Shown one piece after another: positions 8,142 to 15,297 of a DNA stretch of 51,179 nt (position 1 is its first letter; every line of letters starts with the position of its first letter). The translations under genes were made by a program, and so were the position numbers. Source of the stretch: Candidatus Methylomirabilota bacterium (GTDB lineage Bacteria > Methylomirabilota > Methylomirabilia > Rokubacteriales > CSP1-6); the NCBI GenBank assembly GCA_035764725.1, contig DASTYT010000129.1:1-51179 (forward strand). The letters run 5' to 3'. The notes beneath the pieces are model-generated. The model did not search any database and was not told where the DNA came from. It saw nothing but the letters and a program-made list of their open reading frames with translations.

Positions 8142-9127
8142 GCGTGGAAGCTCCGCGCGGCCTCGATCACCGCCTGGAGATTGGCGTCAGGGACGTCCAG
8201 CGGGAGCACACACCCGGTGGTGAGCACGTGGCCGCGGCCCCCGGTCTGGACGAGGGCGTCGCTCGCCTCCGCGCGCACCGCCTCGACGGGCCCTCGACGC
8301 AGCGTCCCCGCCTCGCCCAGTCCCGCCGCCACGGTGCCGCGGCGCTTACCCTCGGCCAGCGTCGGGCCGGTGAGGCGGTCGTGCCAGTTGAGGATGGCGG
8401 CGGGCAGGTCGGCGCAGGCGTCGAAGTAGATGTCCTTACCGTGGAGGTGGAGCATGGTGAGCCCGCCGCCCGCCGCGAGCTGCTCGAGGATGCGCCGCAT
8501 GTAGGGCAGCTCATAACGTTCGAAGTCGCGCTCGGAGATGGCGTCCCGGCTCGCGTGCTGGGTTGCGAAGAAGAAGCCGTCCGCACCCGCGTCGCGCGCG
8601 GCCGCAGCATAGCGCGTCACGGTGGCCGCGATGGTCTCGAGCGCCGCCTCCACCTCGGCCGGCCCGGCGGCCAGGTCGGCGTCGAGCCGGTCGCCGGCGA
8701 GCTTCCGAGCGATGGTGAGCGGCGAGAAGATCGTGTGGAGCGCGGGCGCGTCGTCGGCGCGCCCCTTCACGATCAGGCGCAGCGCCTCGAGCTCGCGGCC
8801 GAGCGCCCCGGCGCCGGGATCGAGCGGCGTGATCCGCGCCCAGTCGCCGGTGCGCTTCACGGCATGCTCGGTGCACGTCTTGGCGCCGTTGGGCGAGCCC
8901 TGATAGGCGACCCGGCAGCCCCAGTCCTCCACGCAGGAGACGCCGCTCGACATGATCTTGATGAGGTCGAGATCCCAGCGGCGGTGAAACGCCAGCATCG
9001 CGTCGGCGAGGCCCTTCGCGGTGTGATCGACGTCGGGGACGTGGCGCCAGAAGGCCACGGGCACGCGATCCACGGGCTGGCCCGCGATGGCGGCGGCGAT
9101 ACGCTCGCGCTTCGTCATGGTCGGCAT
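8138..9127 (-). CDS. Uroporphyrinogen decarboxylase (URO-D)-family protein, probably not HemE
   Basis: This 329-residue protein has the URO-D TIM-barrel pattern. It opens MTKRERIAAAIAGQPVDRVPVAFW, a common start in URO-D-like methyltransferases, and later has FFATQHASRDAISERDFERY, a metal-ligand-like MLHLHGKD and a C-terminal glycine-rich LTTGCVLP. The HemE RQAGRY substrate motif is absent, so a haem-pathway role is unlikely. Paralogues of this type include corrinoid/cofactor methyltransferases (MtaA-like) and uncharacterised decarboxylases. It is the first gene of the Liv operon and overlaps the next gene by 4 bases. An alternative ATG lies three codons downstream. Confidence 0.72.
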   Translation of the reverse strand: MPTMTKRERIAAAIAGQPVDRVPVAFWRHVPDVDHTAKGLADAMLAFHRRWDLDLIKIMSSGVSCVEDWGCRVAYQGSPNGAKTCTEHAVKRTGDWARITPLDPGAGALGRELEALRLIVKGRADDAPALHTIFSPLTIARKLAGDRLDADLAAGPAEVEAALETIAATVTRYAAAARDAGADGFFFATQHASRDAISERDFERYELPYMRRILEQLAAGGGLTMLHLHGKDIYFDACADLPAAILNWHDRLTGPTLAEGKRRGTVAAGLGEAGTLRRGPVEAVRAEASDALVQTGGRGHVLTTGCVLPLDVPDANLQAVIEAARSFHA

Positions 9128-9143
9128 GCCGCGGAGTTTAGCA

Positions 9144-9551
9144 CTAGCGGAGACGGTACAGGCGGACCGGGGCGTCGACGTTCTTCAGCTCGCGCGTGCC
9201 GAGAGCCTCGCAGGTGAAGGCGCCCTCGAGCCGGCCGCGCGTGCTCTCGCTCAGCACCACCTCACCGCCGCTCGCCGCCGCGGCCAGCCGGGCCGCGATG
9301 TTGGTGGTTAGCCCCGAGGCGGTGTAGGTCCAGCGCGTGCCCGCCCGCCCCTCGATCTTGGTCGCGCCGAGCAGCGCGGGGCCGGTGTTCACTCCGATGT
9401 GCATGGCGAGCGGGCCTGCGCCGCCCGACTCGGCGTTGAGCTCGCCGGCCCGGCGGTGGATGCCCTGGGCCGCCGCGACCGCCGCGCGCGCGTGATCGGC
9501 CTCGTGGAAGATCACCATGACAATTGCGCGACGCAGCGCTCCGAAGGGCAT
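9144..9551 (-). pseudogene. 5'-truncated class III adenylate/guanylate cyclase domain
   Basis: The 135 codons encode the second half of a class III nucleotide cyclase catalytic domain: MHIGVNTGPALLGATKIEG, then RWTYTASGLTTNIAARL with the expected ribose/transition-state Asn-Ile-Ala-Ala-Arg pattern, SGGEVVLSE and a terminal LKNVDAPVRLYRL. The first half, with the FADIxGFT metal aspartate and the GDG-type second metal site, is missing. The sequence becomes unrelated just before VMVIFHEADHARAAVAA, where family members normally have GDA or GDG. A frame stays open upstream to 9734 but shows no cyclase features. Without the metal ligands this cannot be an active cyclase, so I treat it as a remnant. 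Confidence 0.7.
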
Positions 9552-9833
9552 GACGCGGGACGCTCGGCGCCGTGCGCCACGATCCCCTTGACAGCGGCCT
9601 CGCACGAGCGCCTCATGGCCCCATGATGGAGACGCCACCGGACTCAATGGCTGCGTCACCGGCTCCGCGCTGACCGCGCCGATGCGGCGCGATCCCGGAC
9701 CCGGTGACGCCTCGTCACGGCCACAGGCCGACACCCGACGCTAGCCGGGTTGCGCGACGACATGTCGCGCACGAACCATGGGGGGCTGGCGGGAGCTGGT
9801 CTCCCGCCCCCCCAAGCGTCGTTTTCTCCCTCC
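9552..9833. other. Non-coding gap between cyclase remnant and hydrolase
   Basis: I see no credible gene, RNA or clear promoter in these 282 bases. The sequence may be decayed DNA upstream of the truncated cyclase domain. Confidence 0.4.
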
Positions 9834-10466
9834 TCAGAGGAGCGCCGCGATCGCCCCAGCCACTGCGCGGATCGCGTCCGGATCGCGCACGAGATCCCAG
9901 TGGCTCTTGCCCGGGAGCGCCACCTCGCGCGCTCCGTACCGCTCGACGAGGCGCCGGCCCCGCTCGTCGGCGAACTCGTCCCCGTAGACCACCAGGACCG
10001 GGCACGCGATCTCCGGTACCGAGATGCCGCGCTTGCGCTCGGCGCGGGCCAACGACGACTCCGGTCGCGCGCGCACCCCGTCCGGGAAGGCGCCGTACTC
10101 GGCCTCGGGATCGAAGACGCCGGGCGCGGGCCGCACGTCCCGATGCACGCCCTGCACCTCGGCCGGCGCGCTCGCCTCGAGCAGGACCAGGGCATCCGCG
10201 CTGTCGGCCGCCATCATGGCCGCGAGGCCACCCATGCTCCAGGCGACCACGACGACCGGATGCTCGAGCCGCTGGGCCGCGCGCGCAACGGCGTCGGCGT
10301 ACTGGGCCATCGAGGCGTGCGCCGCGTCCAGGCCGTCCTGGAGATCCACCGTCTCGAGGTGGAGTGCGGGGGGAAAGTGCGCGGGCCAGCGGTCGAACAC
10401 CCACGGCCCGCTCCCCGCGCCGTGGACGAGGAGGAGCGAGCGCGCCCCCCCGCGCGCGGGGCTCAC
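9834..10466 (-). CDS. Small alpha/beta-hydrolase
   Basis: This is a 210-residue alpha/beta-hydrolase fold protein. It has the oxyanion region LLLVHGAGSG, a nucleophile elbow AWSMGG with Ser77 (the first glycine of GxSxG is replaced by Ala), a likely acid Asp163 in VVYGDEFADERG and His189 in GKSHWD. It resembles compact esterase/thioesterase-like hydrolases. The GTG start at 10466 overlaps the stop of the ketoacyl synthase fusion (GTGA), so the two are translationally coupled and probably act on the same acyl product. The substrate is unknown. Confidence 0.8.
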   Translation of the reverse strand: MSPARGGARSLLLVHGAGSGPWVFDRWPAHFPPALHLETVDLQDGLDAAHASMAQYADAVARAAQRLEHPVVVVAWSMGGLAAMMAADSADALVLLEASAPAEVQGVHRDVRPAPGVFDPEAEYGAFPDGVRARPESSLARAERKRGISVPEIACPVLVVYGDEFADERGRRLVERYGAREVALPGKSHWDLVRDPDAIRAVAGAIAALL

Positions 10467-12319
10467 GCGACCACGGATGGATCCAGCCGCATGACGACGT
10501 ATCCGGCCACCGCCCCCGCGCCAAAGCCCGGGGCAAAGATGCGCATGGGCCGGTCGATGACACCCTCCTGCACCGCGTCGTGGATAGCGATGGGGATGCT
10601 CGCCGACGAGGTGTTGCCCACCGAGCCGATGTTGAAGTAGAGGCGATCGGGGCCGACGCCCGCGCCCTTGGCGAGGTGGATCACCATGGTCTTGTTGGCC
10701 TGATGCGGCACGATGAGGTCCACCGCATCCAGCAGCGACCCCGAGCCGCCCTCGGTGTTGGGCAGCTCGCGCATCTCGTCGATCATCTGGCTCAAGTACC
10801 GCTTCGCGAGCGCGCGCACTTCGGGGCCGAACACCGTGATGTTGTTGTCGAACTCGGGATTGGGCCAGATGATCGAATCCACCTCCGAAACCGGCCCCGA
10901 CGCGTAGGTCTGGTACACCTCGATGTCCGAGGGCGCGCCCGGCGGGGCCGGCGCGAGCACCATGGCCGCGGCGCCATCCGCGAAGATCATCCGTGAGGTG
11001 CGCACGGTCCCGATCTTGTCGGAAAACTTCTCCCCGCACACGACCAGTACCGGCCGCTCCGTCTCCTGGAGCAGGCGCACCGCCTCGGAGAGGCCGTACG
11101 GCAGCCCCGCGCACGCCGCCACCATGTCGAAGGAGGCGCGCGTCTGGAAGATGCCGAGCTGGCTCGACAGCCAGGTCGCCAGCGACGGCATCATCTTCAC
11201 GCTCGTGCACGAGCAGAAGAGCACGGCGCCGATCTCCTCGGGCCGGCGGCCGGACTTCTCGAGAGCCCGGCGGGCGGCAAGAAGCGCGATGTGGTCGAGA
11301 TCCAGCTCGGTGTAGAGCCGCTGGGTGATCCCGGTCTTGCGCTCGATCTCCTCTGCGCTCATCGGCGACCAGCAGTAGGCGGCGTTGCGGATCAAGTCGT
11401 CGTTGGTGCACGGGCGCTCGCCCTTGTAGACGGCCAGCGCCTCCAGACGCGGCAGGACGCTGAAGCGCTTGGCCACCGCGACCGGCGGATACGGCGACAG
11501 CGGACGGCGCGACTCGGCGGGGGCGGGCCGGCGCGAGCGGCCGCGGCGGCCCGTCTTGACCCGCCGGATGAAATCGAGCACGTCGTCGTTGCGCGGGTGG
11601 AAGACCACCACGTAGTCGTCGTCGTGGAGCTGGCCGACCTCGGTGAGGCGCGTGCGCGCGCGGTCCCAGCGATACTGGTTGTGGAGCACCATGGCCTGCC
11701 GCATCACCGCCTCGAGCTCGGGCACGGTGTGCGCGTACTCGATGATGTCGTTGTAGCCGTAGCCGGGAAAGTCGGGATTGTACGCGAGCAGGTGATAGGT
11801 GAGGCTTTTCGGGCTCCCGAGGAGCTCGGCCACCGTGGGCTTGATGGCGGGGAGCTCCGCGCCCGCGCCCTTCTTGTGGCGGAACACGTCGAGGAGGATG
11901 CGGAAGATCTTGTCCTCGGTGCCCTCGTCCCACGACGGCCCGAGCCCGCGGTAGCCGGCCTCGATCGCCGCGGTGAGCTCCGCCCCGTCCCACGGCTTGA
12001 AGACGGGCAGGAAGACGTCGTCGCGCTGGCGGGCCACGTCGCGCCAGCGCGTGGGGCGCTTCTCGTACATCGTCATCGCGTAGCGGTTCACCCAGAAGAG
12101 GTTCAGGGCGAGGTCGCGCAAGAGCTCGTAGCGCCCGCCATAGGTCCTGGCCTCGATGCGCGCGACGATGTCCGTCTCGTTGGGGGCCTTTTCCTCGAAG
12201 TCCCGCTTGATCACCGCCGCGAACTGCTCGAGGGTCTCGAACACCGAGAAGTCGAGCTCGGGGAAGAAGCTCTCGGGGAAGACGATCCGGCCGTAGCGGT
12301 TGACGACGAATGGCTTCAT
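10463..12319 (-). CDS. Ketoacyl synthase III-like enzyme with a fused N-terminal domain of unknown function
   Basis: This is a 618-residue protein. Residues from about 285 to 618 form a thiolase-fold KAS III (FabH-like) domain with catalytic Cys403 in AACAGLPYG, His539 in VPHQANKTM, Asn569 in GSVGNTSSASIP and a terminal FGAGAVAGYVVM. Residues 1-260 form a separate domain that I do not recognise, with many aromatic and charged residues (WVNRYAMTMYEKRP, YHLLAYNPDFPGYGYNDII), joined by a basic and proline-rich linker (about 255-280). FabH is normally about 320 residues. The ATG has GGGAGG 6 bases upstream and a matching promoter at 12349-12377. The downstream coupled hydrolase suggests a small acyl-condensation pathway. 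Confidence 0.82.
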   Translation of the reverse strand: MKPFVVNRYGRIVFPESFFPELDFSVFETLEQFAAVIKRDFEEKAPNETDIVARIEARTYGGRYELLRDLALNLFWVNRYAMTMYEKRPTRWRDVARQRDDVFLPVFKPWDGAELTAAIEAGYRGLGPSWDEGTEDKIFRILLDVFRHKKGAGAELPAIKPTVAELLGSPKSLTYHLLAYNPDFPGYGYNDIIEYAHTVPELEAVMRQAMVLHNQYRWDRARTRLTEVGQLHDDDYVVVFHPRNDDVLDFIRRVKTGRRGRSRRPAPAESRRPLSPYPPVAVAKRFSVLPRLEALAVYKGERPCTNDDLIRNAAYCWSPMSAEEIERKTGITQRLYTELDLDHIALLAARRALEKSGRRPEEIGAVLFCSCTSVKMMPSLATWLSSQLGIFQTRASFDMVAACAGLPYGLSEAVRLLQETERPVLVVCGEKFSDKIGTVRTSRMIFADGAAAMVLAPAPPGAPSDIEVYQTYASGPVSEVDSIIWPNPEFDNNITVFGPEVRALAKRYLSQMIDEMRELPNTEGGSGSLLDAVDLIVPHQANKTMVIHLAKGAGVGPDRLYFNIGSVGNTSSASIPIAIHDAVQEGVIDRPMRIFAPGFGAGAVAGYVVMRLDPSVVA

Positions 12320-12348
12320 GCCTGGCCTCCCGGCGCGCGTCTGGCGGA

Positions 12349-12377
12349 ACCCTACCGCCGGCCCCAGGGGCTGTCAA
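12349..12377 (-). promoter_or_regulatory. Sigma-70-type promoter for the ketoacyl synthase operon
   Basis: On the minus strand a perfect -35 TTGACA is followed by 17 bases and a partial -10 TAGGGT. The predicted start is near 12342, about 23 bases before the ATG at 12319. Confidence 0.5.
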
Positions 12378-12447
12378 CGTCGCTCCCGTGACGGAAAACG
12401 CTTGCCACGTCCACCGGATAGGTGCGAGTATCGCCGCGGGGTGCCCA

Positions 12448-12463
12448 GGGCACCCCCGTTGCT
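12448..12463 (+). promoter_or_regulatory. Putative sigma-54 (-24/-12) promoter upstream of mlaA
   Basis: The element GGGCACCCCCGTTGCT has the invariant GG-N10-GC spacing and matches the TGGCAC-N5-TTGCT consensus at all defined positions but the first. The predicted start near 12474 is about 48 bases before the chosen GTG of mlaA. Its -24 part overlaps a 13-base palindrome, GTGCCCAGGGCAC (12441-12453), which could instead be an operator, so the call is moderate. Confidence 0.5.
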
Positions 12464-12521
12464 TGTTTGCGCCGGGCGACCCGCTCTGCATGCCTGGATC
12501 GTGAGGAGAGTCAGAGAGCGA

Positions 12522-13604
12522 GTGAAGTCGGACATTTCTGGACCAGCAGTGGCTGGGCGAAGGGTCCCGGGACGCCATGCGCTCGGAGCCGTCCTGGGGA
12601 CGCTGTTCCTCCTGGTAGGCCTCGCGGTCGGCGGCTGCGGCTCGGTGTCGGGTGGTCTCCATGCCGAGACGGAGGTCCTCCTGGCCGCGACGGTGGTGCC
12701 TCCCGACGCCCCCAAGCCCGCCCCCGACACGCTCCTCGCCGAGCCCGTTGTGGCCGCCGCGCTGGCGAATCCCGATGCGCTCGTGGTAGGCGGCGCCGGC
12801 CCCGAGCGGGACGAGGCCGTGATGGGGACCGCCGCGCCCATCGTGGGCGCCGCCGGCGCCACCGAGGGCGAGGCCGAGCTCCTCCCGATGGCGTCGATCA
12901 CCGACGCCACGATGACGCCCTACCTGATCGCGCTCGCCGAGACCATGACGGTCGCCCAGACCACCCCGGAGAGCGGCCCGCCGCTGGAGCCGCCCCTCGA
13001 GGAGTACGACCCCTGGGAGTCGTTCAACGAGAAGATGTTCAGGTTCAACTACAACTTCGACAAGTACGTGCTGAAGCCCGTCGCCAAGGGCTACAACTTC
13101 ATCGTCCCGGACGAGGTGCAACGGATGATCGACCGGGGCTTCCTGAATATCACCTTCGTGCCGCGCTTCGTGAACAGCCTGCTCCAGGCCAAGTGGGCGG
13201 GGGCGGGCCGCGAGCTCGCGCGCTTCCTCCTCAACTCCACGGTCGGGATCGGCGGGCTCTGGGACATGGCCAAGCAGGAATGGGGCATCGAGCCGAGCAG
13301 GGAGGATTTCGGGCAAACGCTCGGAGTCTGGGGGGTGGGGCCGGGACCCTTCCTGGTCTTACCGTTCTTGCCGCCGATGACCGTCCGGGACGGCATCGGC
13401 ATCGGCGTGGACAGCGCCATGGATCCGCTGGGCTACCTCGTGGGGTTCATCCCGACGCGCCTGATCATGAAGGCTGTCAACATCATCAATGACCGGTCGC
13501 TGAACCTGGAGGCGTTCGAGGGCGTCGAGGAGACCACGGTGGATCTCTACACCGCGGTCCGCAACGCTTACCTCCAGCGCCGGGAGCGGCAGGTCAAGGA
13601 GTAG
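12522..13604 (+). CDS. mlaA: MlaA (VacJ)-family outer-membrane lipoprotein with a long linker
   Basis: This 360-residue lipoprotein is the outer-membrane component of the Mla system, which removes mislocalised phospholipids from the outer leaflet. The N-terminus has a hydrophobic signal and a lipobox-like VGGC with Cys39. About 120 residues of Ala/Pro/Glu-rich linker follow, much longer than usual. The MlaA domain starts at about residue 162 (YDPWESFNEKMFRFNY) and includes NITFVPRFVNSLLQ, ARFLLNSTVGIGGLWDMA and FGQTLGVWGVGPGPFLVLP. I chose the GTG at 12522; a GTG at 12501 is also in frame. It is divergent from the ketoacyl synthase gene and convergent, with an 11-base overlap, with the dehydrogenase that follows. 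MlaC lies 16 kb away. Confidence 0.88.
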   Translation: MKSDISGPAVAGRRVPGRHALGAVLGTLFLLVGLAVGGCGSVSGGLHAETEVLLAATVVPPDAPKPAPDTLLAEPVVAAALANPDALVVGGAGPERDEAVMGTAAPIVGAAGATEGEAELLPMASITDATMTPYLIALAETMTVAQTTPESGPPLEPPLEEYDPWESFNEKMFRFNYNFDKYVLKPVAKGYNFIVPDEVQRMIDRGFLNITFVPRFVNSLLQAKWAGAGRELARFLLNSTVGIGGLWDMAKQEWGIEPSREDFGQTLGVWGVGPGPFLVLPFLPPMTVRDGIGIGVDSAMDPLGYLVGFIPTRLIMKAVNIINDRSLNLEAFEGVEETTVDLYTAVRNAYLQRRERQVKE

Positions 13605-14475
13605 GCCGGGGCTCAAGCAGTCCCAGCAGGCCGCAAGTGTCGAGCTTCCCCAGCCCGGCCTCGCTCGCCCGCCCGTAGAGCTCCCACGCCGCGCGTCCCA
13701 CCGCGCTCTGGCCCTTGGTCTCCGCCATGAGGTCGAGGCCCAGCCCAAGGTCCTTCCGGGCCAAATCCACGAAGAAGCCGGGGCTGTAGTCGTGCTTGAC
13801 GAGGGCGGCGAGCTTCCGCTCCAGGATGAAGCTGGCGCCGGAGCTCTTGCCCACCACGTCGCCCACGGTCTGGCGGGATACACCCAGCCGGTCGGCCAGG
13901 GCCATCGCCTCGCACAGCGCCGCTTGATTGGTGAGGGCGACGTAGTTGTTGAGGAGCTTCAGGATGTTCCCCTTCCCGACCTCGCCGAGGAAGAAGAGGC
14001 TCTTGCCGATGGCGCGGAAGATCGGCGCGAACGCCTTCACGTCGGCCTCGGGCGCCCCGATCATCACGGCCAGCGTCCCCGCCTCGGCGCCGCTCACGCT
14101 GCCGCTCACAGGCGCGTCGACCAGACGCACGCCCTGCTGGGCGGTCCGGGCGGCCAAGGCCCGTGTGCTGGCGGGTCCGACCGTCGAGAGGTCGAAGATG
14201 AAATCGCCCGCCTTCGCCCCGGACATCAATCCGGGAGCGCCGCCCGCGCCGAACAGCGCTGCCTCGACGGCCTTCGCATCGGGCAGGCTCATGAGCGTCA
14301 CCCGCACCGATGACGCCAGCGCCGGAAGGCCGGCGGCCCGCGTGGCGCCGGCCTTCTCCAGGGGAGCCGTGGCCGCGGGGCTGAGATCGAAGACCGTCAG
14401 CGTATGCCCGGCCTTGAGGACGTTGGCCGCCATGGGGCGGCCCATGTTTCCGGTTCCGACGAAGCCGACATGCAT
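13594..14475 (-). CDS. NAD(P)-dependent beta-hydroxyacid dehydrogenase (3-hydroxyisobutyrate dehydrogenase family)
   Basis: This 293-residue oxidoreductase has the nucleotide-binding glycine motif GFVGTGNMGRPMAANVL at the N-terminus, the substrate signature DAPVSGSVSGAEAGTL at about 120-134, and the catalytic lysine Lys173 in GKGNILKLLNN. The C-terminal helical domain shows KDLGLGLDLM, as in HIBADH, tartronate semialdehyde reductase and glyoxylate/succinic semialdehyde reductase. ATG 14475 is preceded by GGAG at a suitable distance. The gene converges on mlaA with an 11-base overlap of coding ends. The exact hydroxyacid is not determinable. Confidence 0.88.
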   Translation of the reverse strand: MHVGFVGTGNMGRPMAANVLKAGHTLTVFDLSPAATAPLEKAGATRAAGLPALASSVRVTLMSLPDAKAVEAALFGAGGAPGLMSGAKAGDFIFDLSTVGPASTRALAARTAQQGVRLVDAPVSGSVSGAEAGTLAVMIGAPEADVKAFAPIFRAIGKSLFFLGEVGKGNILKLLNNYVALTNQAALCEAMALADRLGVSRQTVGDVVGKSSGASFILERKLAALVKHDYSPGFFVDLARKDLGLGLDLMAETKGQSAVGRAAWELYGRASEAGLGKLDTCGLLGLLEPRPTP

Positions 14476-14509
14476 GGGCAGGTCTCCGGGTTCGGGTGAG
14501 GTCGCGGGG

Positions 14510-15040
14510 TCAGATGGGCCGGTGGCGGTCGAGACGGCCGAGCGCGCGAGTGGCGGCCCGGCCCTTCCGGGGCAGGCGTCGGGGATTGCCCTTCCGGGGT
14601 CGCGGAGGCGGATCGGGCTCCTCGTCCTTGACAGAGGGACCCTGGGATTCGGCGGCGCCACGGTCCCGCGTGCCGAGACGCTCGAGTCGGGCGAGGAACT
14701 GATCCGTGGTAATCGCCACCGCGCCGGCGCGCTCCGCCGCTCGGCGGACTTCCCGATCGTTCGAGACCACGGCGCCCCCGCGCGTCGCCAGGCGCGCGAG
14801 CACGCGGTCGGCGCTCTCACGCGCGCTCGAAAAGATCACGCGTACGCCGCCGCCGCCCGTGCCGGCGCCTCCGCGCCCCGCCCCGTCGAAGACCACGGTG
14901 AATGTCTCGCCCGACTCGCGCCCGGTCCGCGCGAGGAGCCGACACAGCGCGTCGCGTCCGGCTTCGATGCTCAGCGCCTCCTGCGAGGCGAGCGCGGGGT
15001 CGCGGCGGATGACGTTGTAGCCGTCCACCATCCAGTGCAT
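14510..15040 (-). CDS. YacP-like NYN/PIN-fold ribonuclease domain protein
   Basis: This 176-residue protein begins MVDGYNVIRRDP, the hallmark of the YacP (DUF901) NYN domain, a PIN-like RNase fold. Acidic positions likely to bind metal are the first Asp of VDGYNV, the Asp in VVFDGAG and the Asp in VVSNDREVRRAA. The C-terminal 45 residues are basic and proline-rich, which would suit RNA binding. In Bacillus, YacP (Rae1) is a ribosome-associated endonuclease. No strong ribosome binding site is visible; ATG 15040 or ATG 15031 could be used. It is divergent from nrdJ and shares the DnaA-box-like upstream region with it. Confidence 0.72.
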   Translation of the reverse strand: MHWMVDGYNVIRRDPALASQEALSIEAGRDALCRLLARTGRESGETFTVVFDGAGRGGAGTGGGGVRVIFSSARESADRVLARLATRGGAVVSNDREVRRAAERAGAVAITTDQFLARLERLGTRDRGAAESQGPSVKDEEPDPPPRPRKGNPRRLPRKGRAATRALGRLDRHRPI

Positions 15041-15068
15041 GGCGCGGACATTGTACGCGTCCACCGAG

Positions 15069-15148
15069 TCATCCACACCCCGCGGACGCCCAACTTTCCG
15101 CGCGGGCGTCACTCGTGGCGTTGTCCACCGCTATCCACATTGTCCACA
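15069..15148. promoter_or_regulatory. Cluster of DnaA-box-like 9-mers upstream of nrdJ
   Basis: Four sites fit the GC-rich-organism DnaA box YYRTCCACA or nearly so: TCATCCACA at 15069-15077, TTGTCCACC at 15121-15129, CTATCCACA at 15131-15139 and TTGTCCACA at 15140-15148. The last three are close to one helical turn apart. DnaA is known to regulate ribonucleotide reductase genes in Escherichia coli and some other bacteria. There is no AT-rich unwinding tract and no dnaA or dnaN nearby, so an origin is unlikely. Confidence 0.5.
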
Positions 15149-15176
15149 GGCCGCTGGGTTGAGAAGATGCTCACAA

Positions 15177-15224
15177 GCACTAAATAAAGGTTGACTCGTT
15201 CCCACGCACCACAATATCTTGGGC
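15177..15224 (+). promoter_or_regulatory. nrdJ promoter with two NrdR-like boxes
   Basis: Two 16-mers resemble the NrdR box (acaCwAtATaTwGtgt): GCACTAAATAAAGGTT at 15177-15192 (about 11 of 16) and CCACAATATCTTGGGC at 15209-15224 (about 12 of 16). Their starts are 32 bases apart, the usual tandem spacing of NrdR operators. They straddle a sigma-70-like promoter: -35 TTGACT at 15191-15196, 18 bases, then -10 TATCTT at 15215-15220. Repression by NrdR at this promoter is therefore predicted. Transcription would begin near 15227. Confidence 0.6.
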
Positions 15225-15297
15225 TTCGTTCCTCTGAGTCCGTAATCTCCCGGTAACGTCCAGCATCGCCGTTCGCGATCGAAGTGAGGAGGGCAGT

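Noticed and set aside
10463..12319. Ordinary FabH of fatty acid synthesis
   Set aside because: The protein is nearly twice the usual length, has a fused N-terminal domain and is not near other fab genes.
9834..13316. One very long open minus-strand frame spanning over 1,100 codons
   Set aside because: Only its 3' part (to 10466) codes for a recognisable protein, the hydrolase. The rest is antisense to mlaA or out of frame with the ketoacyl synthase fusion, an artefact of high GC content.
15069..15148. A chromosomal replication origin at the DnaA-box cluster
   Set aside because: There are few boxes, no AT-rich unwinding region and no dnaA, dnaN, gidA or parAB genes. Regulation of nrdJ explains the sites better.
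15227..15297. A cobalamin riboswitch before the B12-dependent reductase
   Set aside because: The leader is only about 70 bases and shows no B12-box-like sequence or large conserved structure.
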